Shown: positions 43,927 through 53,908 of the stretch, one piece after another
Layout of the letters: every line of letters starts with the position of its first letter
How positions within the stretch are numbered: the first letter of the stretch is position 1
Assembly: GCA_022709385.1 (NCBI GenBank)
Contig: JAKLIX010000017.1
Location: 23,220 to 87,219 of the forward strand
Origin: Bacteroidota bacterium
Lineage (GTDB): Bacteria; Bacteroidota; Bacteroidia; Bacteroidales; CAIXZF01
Length of the DNA: 64,000 nt
Reading direction: 5' to 3'
Notes under the pieces: generated by a model
The model's database searches: none
Told to the model about the DNA's origin: nothing
Seen by the model: the letters and a program-made list of their open reading frames with translations, nothing else
Translations under genes and position numbers: made by a program

Positions 43927-44787
43927 ATGGAAAAGAAGGAAAAACTGCAGTTGAAGCCGGTCATACTCGACGGCAGCGGCTTTTGTTCAGGGGTGAAGGC
44001 TGCCATCCGCAAGGCCGAAGCATTGCTGGATAAAGGGGATGTGGTTTACTGTGTCGGCGAGATCGTGCACAATGAGGCGGAGATCAGGCGGCTTGAAGCC
44101 AGGGGGATGCGTACTGTCAGCGCCGATGATATCGCCCGGCTTGAGGACCAGCATATCCTGTTCCGGGCGCATGGAGAACCTTCCTCCACTTACCGCCTGG
44201 CTGAAGCACGCCGGCACCGGCTTACGGACGCCACCTGTCACATCGTCCTTCGTTTACAGGCTGCGATTCAGCAAGCCTGGAAAGAGGGTGAAAAGATCTG
44301 CATTTTCGGGAAAGCCGGCCACCCCGAGGTCATCGCCCTCCAGGACCGCTGCGGCAATGAGGCCATCCTCCTCACCAGACCTGAGGATGCGGATCTGATC
44401 CCGGAAGGCACCGGCATCAGCCTGTTCAGTCAAACCACCCGCAGCAGGGATGAATTCCTGCAGCTTGCAGAGAACCTGAAAAAGCGTGGCATCGCGGTGA
44501 AAATACACGATACGGTCTGCAGACAGGTCGTCAAAAGGGAAAAGGATCTTGCAGTATTTGCGCGCCGGGTGGATGTCATGCTGCTCATCTCCGGAAGGGA
44601 TTCCAGCAACGGAAAACTTTTATTTGAGGTTTGCAGGTCGAACAATCCGCGCTCCCGGCATATTGCTTCTGAAGTGGAAATCGAACCCGCCTGGTTCGGT
44701 TCCGGTGAAACCGTCGGAATAGCCGGAGCCACTTCCACCCCCGAATGCTTGCTCCGGCAAGTGAAGGATCATCTTGAATCCCTTTGA
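43927..44787 (+). CDS. ispH: 4-hydroxy-3-methylbut-2-enyl diphosphate reductase
   Basis: A 286-residue iron-sulfur enzyme, last step of the MEP pathway, making IPP and DMAPP. The three cluster cysteines are C20 (GFCSGV), C104 (DATCH) and C198 (DTVC). Substrate-binding HNE (48-50), AHGE (81-84), GHPE and SQTTRS are also present, and the end has GATSTP. The frame is open from 43774, but residues before ATG 43927 do not resemble the family and overlap the toxin remnant. Its position just after the carotenoid genes fits supply of precursors. Confidence 0.95.
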   Translation: MEKKEKLQLKPVILDGSGFCSGVKAAIRKAEALLDKGDVVYCVGEIVHNEAEIRRLEARGMRTVSADDIARLEDQHILFRAHGEPSSTYRLAEARRHRLTDATCHIVLRLQAAIQQAWKEGEKICIFGKAGHPEVIALQDRCGNEAILLTRPEDADLIPEGTGISLFSQTTRSRDEFLQLAENLKKRGIAVKIHDTVCRQVVKREKDLAVFARRVDVMLLISGRDSSNGKLLFEVCRSNNPRSRHIASEVEIEPAWFGSGETVGIAGATSTPECLLRQVKDHLESL

Positions 44788-44936
44788 TTGTCAATGAGAT
44801 GCAATGAACAGGCCTGAATTGCCGACCAATCGGATGTTCCGTATACTCATACTTTTCGTCCTTATTCTTCTACTTTCTGTAGAATTCTGTTGACTGGATT
44901 TGTCATCCTGCGTAATTTTATCGAAAATTCATTATT

Positions 44937-46667
44937 ATGATTAGATTTTATATGCTTGGCCTGTTGTTTGTCTGGATGACTGCAATTCAGGCCCAATGGA
45001 GTACGGATGCCAATGTCAACAACCTGGTCGGAGGCATCGCCGGCGATGATGTGATCCCACAGGTGGCGACCACCACCGACGGTCATACTTACATCTCGTG
45101 GTTCTCCCTCGAGGGGGGAAACTACAATGTCAGGATGCAGCTTTTCGATGTAAACGGCAATGCGCTCTGGCAACCAGGCGGTTTGCTGGTGAGCAGCCAT
45201 CCTTCCATGACCTGGCTCACCGATTACAGCCTGACGGTGGACAAGGAACATTGTGCCATCATCGGATTCCAGGATATCCGCGACGGGAACAATAATATAT
45301 ATGCTTACCGCATCAGCCAGCAAGGGCAGTTTGTCTGGGGTCCCGACGGGCTTGCCCTTTCGGACAATACGGCTTTCGAACCCTATCCCGTGATGGCGGT
45401 GCCCGATGACAATCAGACGGTTTTCGCCTGGCAGAGCGAAGACAGCACCGGCCAGGGCATCATCCGCCTGCAGAAGGTGGCTGCCGACAGTACCCGCCTT
45501 TGGGGGCAGTGGGGCATCGAATACAAAAGCAGCCTTGCCGGTGAGAATTTCATTTATCCAGCCCTGGTTCCGTCGGATAACCAGTCGGTGATCCTGGTGT
45601 TTCACAAACAGACAGGCAGCTGGATGAATCCCAAGCAAATATGGGCGCAGAAGTTCGATGCTGCCGGCAATCCGGTCTGGGCATCCGATGTGCCGGTTTT
45701 CAACGGCTCAGGTGTACCGATCATCCCACGCTTTTTGGTTGAACCCGACGGTGCCGGCGGCGTGGTCGTATGCTGGCACGATACCAGGGCCGGAATGGGG
45801 ATATTCAATGTGTTCGTGCAGCGGATCAACAGCAGTGGCAATGTGCTCTTCACCACCGACGGCGTGGCCGTGGGACCCACTACCAACAGCATTCAGATGA
45901 ACCCGGGCATGGCTTTTAATCCTGTCAATCAGACCATCACTACTTTCTTCAATGTGGAGAATACGGGTCAGAGCCAGTGGGGACTTGCCGGACAGATGTT
46001 TGATGCCGGCGGACAAGCCCTCTGGAGCGCTGCCATGAATGTGGTCATTCCCATGGGATCGGTGGAAATCTCGAATATTGAGGTCAGAAGGGCCTACAAC
46101 CAGGCGTTGGTGACCTACCAGTACTATGATTTCGTGAATTCTTCGGATGCCCGGATTCAGGGAATGCTGACAGACGGCTTTGGCAATACCGTCTGGATGC
46201 CCGCCATCACCACGATTTGCAATGTACAGAGCGGGAAAGTCCACGGTGTGACTGGCTATTACCACGACCAGCAATGGATACTGGCATGGGAAGACGGCAG
46301 AAACGGCAATCCTGATGTGTACGCACAGAATGTCCTGATCAGCGGACAGCTCGGTCCTGCACCCAGCGGACAGGATGAAAGCCTGCCGGGGACGGACAGA
46401 ATAAGCCTGGCGATTGCACCCAATCCCTTTTCAGATGCATTGACAATCAGGCTGTCCGGCATCGAGCCCGGCAAACTGCGGGTGACGGTCACCGATCTGC
46501 CCGGAAAACAGGTCAGGGAGTTGTTTCAGGGTGAGCTTCGTCAGGGGACGCTTGATTTGCAGTGGGATGGCTGTAACGGGGAAGGAGCCAGGCTTGCTCC
46601 GGGGGTTTACCTCTTGCAGGTGCTTTCTGCAAGTGGCAGGGAATCTGCCAGGGTGATCCTTCGATGA
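44937..46667 (+). CDS. Secreted protein with T9SS sorting domain, function unknown
   Basis: A 576-residue protein with a signal peptide (1-20, ending IQAQW). The body consists of repeated beta-rich units with pattern V-x-R-x-Q-x-[FV]-x-x-x-G-x-x-[LV]-W (about 50-430), which suggest a propeller or sandwich array. The C-terminal T9SS domain begins near APNPFSDAL and ends GVYLLQVLS, SARVILR. No catalytic motif is seen. It is separate from its neighbours, 149 bases after ispH and 361 bases before the GH92 end. Confidence 0.82.
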   Translation: MIRFYMLGLLFVWMTAIQAQWSTDANVNNLVGGIAGDDVIPQVATTTDGHTYISWFSLEGGNYNVRMQLFDVNGNALWQPGGLLVSSHPSMTWLTDYSLTVDKEHCAIIGFQDIRDGNNNIYAYRISQQGQFVWGPDGLALSDNTAFEPYPVMAVPDDNQTVFAWQSEDSTGQGIIRLQKVAADSTRLWGQWGIEYKSSLAGENFIYPALVPSDNQSVILVFHKQTGSWMNPKQIWAQKFDAAGNPVWASDVPVFNGSGVPIIPRFLVEPDGAGGVVVCWHDTRAGMGIFNVFVQRINSSGNVLFTTDGVAVGPTTNSIQMNPGMAFNPVNQTITTFFNVENTGQSQWGLAGQMFDAGGQALWSAAMNVVIPMGSVEISNIEVRRAYNQALVTYQYYDFVNSSDARIQGMLTDGFGNTVWMPAITTICNVQSGKVHGVTGYYHDQQWILAWEDGRNGNPDVYAQNVLISGQLGPAPSGQDESLPGTDRISLAIAPNPFSDALTIRLSGIEPGKLRVTVTDLPGKQVRELFQGELRQGTLDLQWDGCNGEGARLAPGVYLLQVLSASGRESARVILR

Positions 46668-46727
46668 CGGCTGATCGATTCATCAAGATATCATTCTCGT
46701 CAAGAATATTGCTGACTGCAGTAAATA

Positions 46728-46816
46728 AAACCACATAGGCATATAGGGCACATAGGGTTTATTGTATTGATATACAGCCTGCTGAATTGAAAAGATCTAA
46801 GTGTTCTATGTGGTTT
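46728..46816. repeat. 89-bp repeat with inverted termini, copy 1
   Basis: Bounded by AAACCACATAG and its reverse complement CTATGTGGTTT, so it could fold into a long hairpin. It is highly similar to copy 2, and both are followed by AGATTGCATGCAA. No transposase is present, so it may be a MITE-like or REP-like sequence. Confidence 0.75.
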
Positions 46817-46891
46817 AGATTGCATGCAATCCTGGCAGGAATTTTACTGCGTCTTGAGCCTGATGTACCGGGCATCAGACTGGGGTGAATA

Positions 46892-46980
46892 AAACCACAT
46901 AGGCACCCAGGGTACATAGGGTTTATTGTATTGATATACAGCCTGCTGACCTGAAAAGATCTAAGTGTTCTATGTGGTTT
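46892..46980. repeat. 89-bp repeat with inverted termini, copy 2
   Basis: Same 11-bp inverted ends and length as copy 1, 164 bases away in direct orientation. Its left edge falls inside a reverse-strand coding scrap, whose last codons lie between the two copies. Confidence 0.75.
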
Positions 46981-47028
46981 AGATTGCATGCAACCTGGAA
47001 ATCAGCCTGAACAAGGGCACCAACATCA

Positions 47029-49959
47029 TCATTCAATCACAACCTCATCCACAAACAGATGCGAGGGCTCTCCCGCTCCGCTGTGCCAGGAGGGAATGGT
47101 GCCGTACTGTTTCGCCTTTACCCTGATATAGCGGATATCCGCTCCGGTGCGGAAGGAGTAGTCCTTGATCTGCGGTGTTTCGTCCCGGTCAGAAATACTG
47201 GTCAGGAGTCCGGGAAGATCCTCGTAAACAACCCCATCAGCTGAAACAGCGATATTCACCTCCCGCGGAAACCATATCCAGGCTTTGATGTCCTGCAGAA
47301 AACCAATGCTGACGGTATTTACGTGCTGCACCTTACCCAGATCGACCAGGGCATCCAGATCCGTGTTCAGGTAACCCTGCCAGTTACCAAGCCGCCAGTT
47401 GACTGTTCCCCTGATACCGTTGATAAGTCCGTTTGGCCCCCCGGCCGTATACTGGTTCTCATATGCCGTGAACAGCCGGATGCTCCTGCCGCCCGGGATC
47501 TTTTTCACCGTTGTGACGGTCTCCCTGCTTTTACCCAGTTCGGGATGCACTGCAAAAGCCCTGATCACGCTGCTTTCCGTCAGTCTGAAAGTTTCAGCGT
47601 AACGGGGACTTTCTTCTGTAGGAACCGTCTGATCGAGGGTGTAATGAATCTCTGATCCCGGTTCAAAAGCACCCATGCGTACATGCACGGTATCGGAAAA
47701 GAAGGGAGCTTCTGTCTGAATGTAGGGAACCGGCAGTATGAGGTTGTTATTCATCATCGTCCGTGGCACCGCAAACTCCGACATGGCCCACATAATATTG
47801 GGTGCATGGCTCATGTTGAAGACAAAATGCCCGCCGTCCATCAGAAGCTTGTGTGGAATGTAACTCCGGATGTAAGCCTGGCCGTTCCATCGCAGGGCAT
47901 TGATGTAGCAGTTCTCTTTCTTGCGGTTGTTGGCTTCGATGATAAAGCTGTTGCCGTTTTCGAGTTTTACCGTGGCTTTGCTGAACAGCGGTGAACCGAT
48001 CGCATACTGCAGGTTGCCCGGGCATACGGGGTAAAACCCCAGGGCGCTCAGCACATACCAGGCCGACATCTGCCCGCAGTCCTCATTGCCGCTCAAACCA
48101 TCGGAAGCGTTATGGTACAATTCCCGCATGATCCGGTCTGCAAGCTGTTGCGTCTTCCACGCCTGTCCTGCATAATTATACAGGTAAGCCATGTGGTGGC
48201 TCGGTTCATTCCCGTGGGCGTACTGGCCGATCAGCCCGGTGATGTCCGCCTGGTTGCGTCCCGAAGTTTCGGATGAGGTGGAGAACAGTTCGTCGAGCCG
48301 GAGGATGAACTGTTGTTTTCCGCCCATGGCTTTCATTAAACCGTCAATATCCTGAGGGACGTAAAAGCTGTACTGCCAGGCATTGGCTTCGGTATAATGG
48401 TTGTTGACTTCCTTCGGATCGAAAGGATGTAACCAGCCTCCGTTGATCCGGGGACGCATGAAAGCGGTCTGCGGATCAAACACATTTTTCCAGGACTGCG
48501 CCCTCCTGCTAAATTCCATGCTTTCTTCCTTCTTCTGCAGGTGACTGGCTACCTGGGCAATACACCAGTCGTCGTAAGCATATTCAAGCGTTTTGGAAAC
48601 GGATTCCCCTTCTTTGTCACCGGGTATGTAGCCCAGTTCCCTGTATAGCGGCAGACCGTATTTATCGGTGGATGCGGAAGCCACCATGGCCTGAAACGCC
48701 TTCTCAGTGTCGTAGTCCCTGATCCCTTTCAGCCAGGCGTCAGCAATCACGGGTACGGCATGGTATCCGATCATGCAGAATGTTTCATTGGCCGACAGTT
48801 CCCATACCGGCAGGAGCCCTCCCTGCTCGTACTGCGCGATGAAAGTCCGGATAAAATCGTTGGTCCGTTTCCGGTCAATGATGGTGAACAGGGGATGGGC
48901 GGCCCTGTATGTGTCCCAGAGGGAGAAGACCGTGTAATAATCAAATCCTTCCGCCTGGTGTACCTTCATGTCGCGGCCGCGGTATTGCCCGTCCACGTCC
49001 ATGTACAGATTAGGCGCCAGCATGCAATGGTAAAGGGCTGTATAAAAGACCGTTTTGGCTTCCTCATCCGGGTCTTCGATCATTATCTTACCCAGTTCCT
49101 TGTTCCAGGCCTTCGCCGCTTCCTGCCTGACTTTCCCGAAATCCCAGCCTGGCTGCTCGGCATCCAGGTTACGCGCGGCCCCTTCTTCGCTTACGGCGGA
49201 TATGCCGACTTTTACCAGCAGATTCTCCCCTTTTGCCAGATCAAAGAAAAAGGCGGCCTTCAGGTTTTTCCCTTCAAGTTCCCGGCTTCCTTCCATTGCC
49301 TGATCATCTGCTGCCAGGCTGTATGTCTTGATAGGTCTGGAGAAACGAATGACGAAATATACCAACTGGTCGTCGGCCCACGCCTTCGAACGGCGCATGC
49401 CTCTCACTTCATTGTTTCCGGTGACTTTCAGGGAGGAGGCAATGACTTCGTCGCGGTGCTGCAGGTCGAGCAATACGCCGGCCGGAACGGAAGCGTAAGT
49501 GTAACGGTGGATACCTGTCCTCAGGGTAACACTCAGTTCGGCAAGTATGCGGTGCTTTTTCAGCATCACGCTGTAGTAGCCTGTTTCGGCTTTTTCATCG
49601 CCTGCAACGGAACTGTAATCTGTGTTTTTCCACTGTACGGCCCCGCTGAATGGCTGCAGCAGGATATCCCCGTAGTCGGAACAACCCGTACCGCTCAGGT
49701 GGGTGTGGGAAAAACCGTAAATGACTGAATCGCTGTAATGGTAGCCCGAACAGCCGTCCCAGCCGGTCAAACGGGTGTCCGGACTCAATTGTACCATACC
49801 GAAGGGCATGCAGGGACCGGGGTAGGTATGCCCGTGCCCTCCGGTACCAATGAAGGGATTGACGTAGGCGGCAGGCGTAAGGGTCTGGGAGTTGCCGGCG
49901 AGGACAGACAGAAGCATTGCCGGGACGAGGGCCAAAAGAGGGAAAGGGATTTTATTCAT
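47029..49959 (-). CDS. GH92 family alpha-mannosidase with discoidin-like C-terminus
   Basis: A 976-residue exported glycoside hydrolase. Signal peptide 1-25 (ending AGNSQ), then the GH92 catalytic region opening YVNPFIGTGGHGHTYPG and including SGTGCSDYGD, SLWDTYRAAHP and GNEDCGQMSAWYVLSALGFYP, which carry the calcium and catalytic residues. GH92 enzymes are calcium-dependent inverting alpha-mannosidases acting on N-glycan or yeast mannan side chains. A chitobiase/FN3-like segment (about 770-835) and an F5/8-like carbohydrate-binding domain end the protein. ATG 49959 gives a standard signal peptide; a longer frame starts at 49980. Confidence 0.92.
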   Translation of the reverse strand: MNKIPFPLLALVPAMLLSVLAGNSQTLTPAAYVNPFIGTGGHGHTYPGPCMPFGMVQLSPDTRLTGWDGCSGYHYSDSVIYGFSHTHLSGTGCSDYGDILLQPFSGAVQWKNTDYSSVAGDEKAETGYYSVMLKKHRILAELSVTLRTGIHRYTYASVPAGVLLDLQHRDEVIASSLKVTGNNEVRGMRRSKAWADDQLVYFVIRFSRPIKTYSLAADDQAMEGSRELEGKNLKAAFFFDLAKGENLLVKVGISAVSEEGAARNLDAEQPGWDFGKVRQEAAKAWNKELGKIMIEDPDEEAKTVFYTALYHCMLAPNLYMDVDGQYRGRDMKVHQAEGFDYYTVFSLWDTYRAAHPLFTIIDRKRTNDFIRTFIAQYEQGGLLPVWELSANETFCMIGYHAVPVIADAWLKGIRDYDTEKAFQAMVASASTDKYGLPLYRELGYIPGDKEGESVSKTLEYAYDDWCIAQVASHLQKKEESMEFSRRAQSWKNVFDPQTAFMRPRINGGWLHPFDPKEVNNHYTEANAWQYSFYVPQDIDGLMKAMGGKQQFILRLDELFSTSSETSGRNQADITGLIGQYAHGNEPSHHMAYLYNYAGQAWKTQQLADRIMRELYHNASDGLSGNEDCGQMSAWYVLSALGFYPVCPGNLQYAIGSPLFSKATVKLENGNSFIIEANNRKKENCYINALRWNGQAYIRSYIPHKLLMDGGHFVFNMSHAPNIMWAMSEFAVPRTMMNNNLILPVPYIQTEAPFFSDTVHVRMGAFEPGSEIHYTLDQTVPTEESPRYAETFRLTESSVIRAFAVHPELGKSRETVTTVKKIPGGRSIRLFTAYENQYTAGGPNGLINGIRGTVNWRLGNWQGYLNTDLDALVDLGKVQHVNTVSIGFLQDIKAWIWFPREVNIAVSADGVVYEDLPGLLTSISDRDETPQIKDYSFRTGADIRYIRVKAKQYGTIPSWHSGAGEPSHLFVDEVVIE

Positions 49960-50000
49960 AGTGCTGATGTTATTTATCAAAAGGAAACGAAAGGACTTCC

Positions 50001-50864
50001 CTAAAAGATCACCTTCACCACCACCGGCAGGTGATCTGAAAAGTAATACCCATCTTGGGAGTCGCAGGGAATAAAGTAATCTGTAACGACTGCCTTTTCC
50101 GGAACCAGGATATGGTCTATGATGTTCCCGGGTTTGCCCGAGGTGCTGAAACCAGTATATGTGAATGGTGTGCCAGTGACATTGTTTGCAGCCCTGCGGC
50201 TGTCTTTCAACCCTGCTTTGCCCCGCTGCAGCAGCTTCATGGCTTTGCTGCCGATGTCGCAGTTAAAGTCACCCGTGAGGATGACCCTTTCTCCTTTCGC
50301 AATCTTTTTTATCATTTTTTTAAGCAGACGGGCACTCATGATCCTGGCCTTTTCACCCACATGGTCGAAGTGGGTGTTGAAGACAAAAAAAGTAAATCCA
50401 GTTTCCTGCTGCCTCAACCTGACCCAGCTCACCATCCTGGTACAGGCCGCATCCCAGCCCATGCTGCCCGGAAGGTCCGGAGCGGCCGACAGCCAGAAAT
50501 GTCCCCCGTCCAGCCGTTCATATTTCTCCCGAAGATACAGAATGGCCGCATACTCTCCTGATTGTTTTCCGTCATCCCTGCCAACACCAAATAATTCATA
50601 TGCCGGCAGGTTTTTTAAGAGGTCTGTCGTCTGATGGTACAATGCCTCCTGTATGCCTGCCACATCGGGTAATTCCCTCAGAATCAGTCCGCACAATTTT
50701 TCCTTCCTGTGAGTCCAGGCATTTGGCCCGTCATCGGGATTATCGTAACGTATGTTATAGGTCATCACCCTGATGTCCTGGCCATATCCCAGAAAAACCA
50801 TGTACAGCAGGATGAGTGTCAGGATGCTCCTGAAGATATAAATTGGGTTTGCTTGCCGTGTCAT
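50001..50864 (-). CDS. Exported endonuclease/exonuclease/phosphatase-family protein
   Basis: A 287-residue metal-dependent phosphodiesterase/phosphatase. A membrane or signal segment (12-27) precedes MTYNIRYDN (Asn for metal/phosphate), AGIQEA (catalytic Glu), LTGDFNCD (Asp-Asn), IIDHIL and the SDHLPV end with the catalytic His. The fold includes DNases, sphingomyelinases and inositol phosphatases; specificity is unclear. It overlaps the ABC transporter gene by 4 bases and is co-transcribed with it. Confidence 0.88.
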   Translation of the reverse strand: MTRQANPIYIFRSILTLILLYMVFLGYGQDIRVMTYNIRYDNPDDGPNAWTHRKEKLCGLILRELPDVAGIQEALYHQTTDLLKNLPAYELFGVGRDDGKQSGEYAAILYLREKYERLDGGHFWLSAAPDLPGSMGWDAACTRMVSWVRLRQQETGFTFFVFNTHFDHVGEKARIMSARLLKKMIKKIAKGERVILTGDFNCDIGSKAMKLLQRGKAGLKDSRRAANNVTGTPFTYTGFSTSGKPGNIIDHILVPEKAVVTDYFIPCDSQDGYYFSDHLPVVVKVIF

Positions 50865-53800
50865 CTTGATTGCGATTTTGAAAAAGCATGCAGGAGCTTC
50901 CTAAGCAGATCAAATTGCAGACAGAGATACAGTACCAGCGACATCAGCCAGATCACGCCCAGATTAAACCAAAACGTGGCGAAGGTCATTTTACCAAGCT
51001 TTTTTTCTGATGCAAGGAAATGTGCACGGCCGTTGTGAAAATCCGGTTTCTTGTATATTGGTGCAATAGTTTGCACCAGTGCTGTCGGCGTTTCACGGAA
51101 GAAATCTGCGGATTCATTATTTAAAACAAGATGCTCAAGGGCCTCATTATGATGTTGTTGCTTCAGTCTGAAGAGATAATCCGCTTCCTGCTGTTTGCTG
51201 ATGCTTCGGACATAGCTGTCTTTCTGACTGCGTTGCTGTTCGGCGATGGCTTCATAAACGGACTTCAGCTTTTGCAGATGCCGGTTCAGGGAATCGGAAA
51301 GCGCGGGTGAGAAAGCGGAAGCACTGATACGGTCTGTGGCTGAGAAAGCCGCTGTCCTGCCTTCCATATCGAGTCTTCTCACCATGTGCTGAAGAAGGAG
51401 CAACTGAGATTTCAAACTGTCGGGACTGAGTCCTTTCCGGATCCTTCCGGCTGCATGTTCGTTTCTGCTGATGAGCTCAGGCAGCAGGATGGCAGCACGG
51501 TACCGGGCATTGTACATCTTTTTTTCAACATCAAAGAAATGCCTGTTGAACTGATTGCCGGTATACTGTTCCACTGCCAGGGCCTCGAAAGCCCAGCGCG
51601 ATACCATGAGGTCCCCGGCAATGGGTACGGCATCCCGCGGATTCCGCTTGTTCTGCAAATCGCTGAATGGTACGATGATCCCGCATAGCAGGATCTGGGG
51701 GATCAGGATCAGCGGGATGGTAATATAAATGGTCACTACCGAATCAAAGGCCGAGGAAATATTCAGCCCTGTAAGGTTTGCAAAGACGGCAACGGCAAAC
51801 AACACCAGCCACCACTGGCCATTCAGTCCTTCTATCCCGGCGATCATGTTGCCTGCCACCACATAGGACCAGGCCTGGATGGCCGACAATACCGCAAGGT
51901 AAAGGATCTTAGAATGCAGGTAGCTCGACCGCGACAGGTTCAGAAAACGTTCCCGTTGCAGGATCTTCCTGTCCCGGATGATCTCTTCTGCGCTGATGGT
52001 CAGTCCCGTTAGTAAAATCACCACCACAGACATAAAGATATAGGAGATCAGGTTCTTGTTTTCCAGCAGCAGGTAATGGCCTTCTTTGGAGTAGCGGGTA
52101 AACCAGGAAACGATCACTGCCAGCAGGGGTGCCTGCAGCAGGGCGATGAGCAGGTAAAGCCTGTCTGAAAGTTTGGTTCTGAGATTACGGGCCGAATATA
52201 CCAGAAATTGTTTCCAACAGCCGGGTTTGCGGTATTTTGGTTCGGGGATCTCCGTATGTGTACGGGCTCCGCTTACATCTTCGGTTGTAATTTTCTGCCT
52301 GTAAAGCTGATACCACTCGTCCGGACTGATCCTTCTTTCGGCGGTAAAACTGCCCGAGCTGTCAATCTTTTTAGCCTCCACGATGTCGAAAATCTTTTCC
52401 GGACTTACATTTCCGCAATATCTGCAACCGTATTTGTCCGGGTTTACATGATGGACGGTTTCTTTGAAATACCGGACAGCATCCAGGGGATTGCCTGCGT
52501 AAATGCAGCGTCCACCCTTATCGAGCAGCCATAATTTATCAAAGAGCTTATAGATGGTGGACGAAGGCTGGTGAATATTCACGATCACCAGCTTCCCCTT
52601 CCTGGCCTGATGCTTAAGCAACAGCATCACTTTCTCTGAGTCGGTGGATGAAAGGCCAGAGGTAGGCTCGTCCACAAACAGGATGGCAGGTTCCCTGATC
52701 AGTTCCAGTGCAATATTCAACCGTTTCCGCTGACCGCCGCTGATCAGTTTGTTGAGCGGGCTGCCGACCTTCAGATTGCGTTGTTCAAAAAGATCCAGTT
52801 CCTGGAGGGTTGCAGCAACTGCTTTTTCTGCCTCTTCTGCATTCAGGCGATTGTCGCAGAGACGCAGATTGAAAAGAAGGTTGTCACGGATACTCAGCTC
52901 CTCGAAAAGCATGTCGTCCTGAGGAATATAGCCGACCAGTCCTTCCATGTCACGACCCGGATCTGTAATCCTTTTTCCGTTGAAAAACAGTTGACCCCTT
53001 TCCGGTAAGATGGTACCGTTTAATATGTTCAGTAAAGTGGATTTTCCTACACCGCTGCCACCCATGATGGCGATCATCTGGCCGGAATTTTCATGGAAAC
53101 TGAAGGGATGCAGCCCTTTGTTGCCTCCCGGGAAGGTATATTCAAGTTTTTCGGCGGAAAAGCTGAACAGAGGAGTCTTTTCCGTGTCAACGAAAGCCGC
53201 TGCAATTTCGGAATAATACACCGGCGTTAGCTTTTGCCCCCGGATGATCCCTCCCTCCTTCAGGGTGTAGAAGCGCCCTGACTGGATGGGATTTTCTTCC
53301 AGTTCGATCTTGTCTGTTCCGTAATATTTGAAGATGATGCTGCTTGTTTCCGGCATGCGGAAGAAGATAAGCATGCCTTCCATAGCCGTTATGGCAAACT
53401 TCCCGGCTGTCAATCCTTCCGCCTGCTTTTCCCCGAGGATGAGAAAATCGTCTGAAACCGGCAAATGGTCCGGTTCTGCACTGATAAAATCCTGGTACTT
53501 CCTGTATGTGTCGTCAGTTATCCCGAAAACTTCCGCCGCCTGATGAAAAAGATCCTGGCCGCTCAAAGGCATCATGCCGCTGCTGCCCAGTTCGAAGAAG
53601 CGCAGAAACAACATCACCTGTTCTGCCCTGGTCATGCGGTCCTTCAGATGGTTGCAGATATCCGCGACCTGCCTGCCGTAATGCCCGTTCGAAGCATCCT
53701 GACCTGACGTTTCATGCAGGTCAAGCAGGGTTTCATACAGATTCAGGTAGTCCTCAGAAGCGGAGATGCCCAGGTGGAGTTCAATATATTCCCTGAAAAT

Positions 53801-53887
53801 ACCGCTGCCGGTTTTCCTGTCTATCCTGTTGGCGGAGGAAAAGAGGGCGAAAAGGTTGATCAGGGCATTGAGGGTGATCTCATTCAT
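50861..53887 (-). CDS. TerB-like/ABC ATPase/ABC-2 permease fusion transporter
   Basis: A 1008-residue ABCG-type half-transporter with an extra N-terminus. Residues 1-130 form a helical TerB-like domain (LFALFSSANRIDRKTG repeats), then a beta segment (150-235) and an ATPase with Walker A GGSGVGKST (276-284), LISGGQRKRL (381-390) and FVDEPTSGLS. A CRYCG cysteine pair (about 480) may bind metal. Six membrane helices follow (about 570-770) and a long periplasmic/coiled stretch before a last C-terminal helix. The substrate is unknown; its place in a mannosidase operon suggests a glycan- or lipid-linked cargo, as inference. Confidence 0.85.
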   Translation of the reverse strand: MNEITLNALINLFALFSSANRIDRKTGSGIFREYIELHLGISASEDYLNLYETLLDLHETSGQDASNGHYGRQVADICNHLKDRMTRAEQVMLFLRFFELGSSGMMPLSGQDLFHQAAEVFGITDDTYRKYQDFISAEPDHLPVSDDFLILGEKQAEGLTAGKFAITAMEGMLIFFRMPETSSIIFKYYGTDKIELEENPIQSGRFYTLKEGGIIRGQKLTPVYYSEIAAAFVDTEKTPLFSFSAEKLEYTFPGGNKGLHPFSFHENSGQMIAIMGGSGVGKSTLLNILNGTILPERGQLFFNGKRITDPGRDMEGLVGYIPQDDMLFEELSIRDNLLFNLRLCDNRLNAEEAEKAVAATLQELDLFEQRNLKVGSPLNKLISGGQRKRLNIALELIREPAILFVDEPTSGLSSTDSEKVMLLLKHQARKGKLVIVNIHQPSSTIYKLFDKLWLLDKGGRCIYAGNPLDAVRYFKETVHHVNPDKYGCRYCGNVSPEKIFDIVEAKKIDSSGSFTAERRISPDEWYQLYRQKITTEDVSGARTHTEIPEPKYRKPGCWKQFLVYSARNLRTKLSDRLYLLIALLQAPLLAVIVSWFTRYSKEGHYLLLENKNLISYIFMSVVVILLTGLTISAEEIIRDRKILQRERFLNLSRSSYLHSKILYLAVLSAIQAWSYVVAGNMIAGIEGLNGQWWLVLFAVAVFANLTGLNISSAFDSVVTIYITIPLILIPQILLCGIIVPFSDLQNKRNPRDAVPIAGDLMVSRWAFEALAVEQYTGNQFNRHFFDVEKKMYNARYRAAILLPELISRNEHAAGRIRKGLSPDSLKSQLLLLQHMVRRLDMEGRTAAFSATDRISASAFSPALSDSLNRHLQKLKSVYEAIAEQQRSQKDSYVRSISKQQEADYLFRLKQQHHNEALEHLVLNNESADFFRETPTALVQTIAPIYKKPDFHNGRAHFLASEKKLGKMTFATFWFNLGVIWLMSLVLYLCLQFDLLRKLLHAFSKSQSR

Positions 53888-53908
53888 GAGGGATGCCCGC
53901 CACCTGCT

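Larger units (their letters stand above)
46668..47028. other. Intergenic region with paired repeats and a gene scrap
   Basis: It contains two 89-bp repeats (46728-46816 and 46892-46980). Between them the reverse strand reads YSPQSDARYIRLKTQ then stop (46846-46890), like the last residues of an F5/8-type (discoidin) domain protein. No intact gene. Confidence 0.7.
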
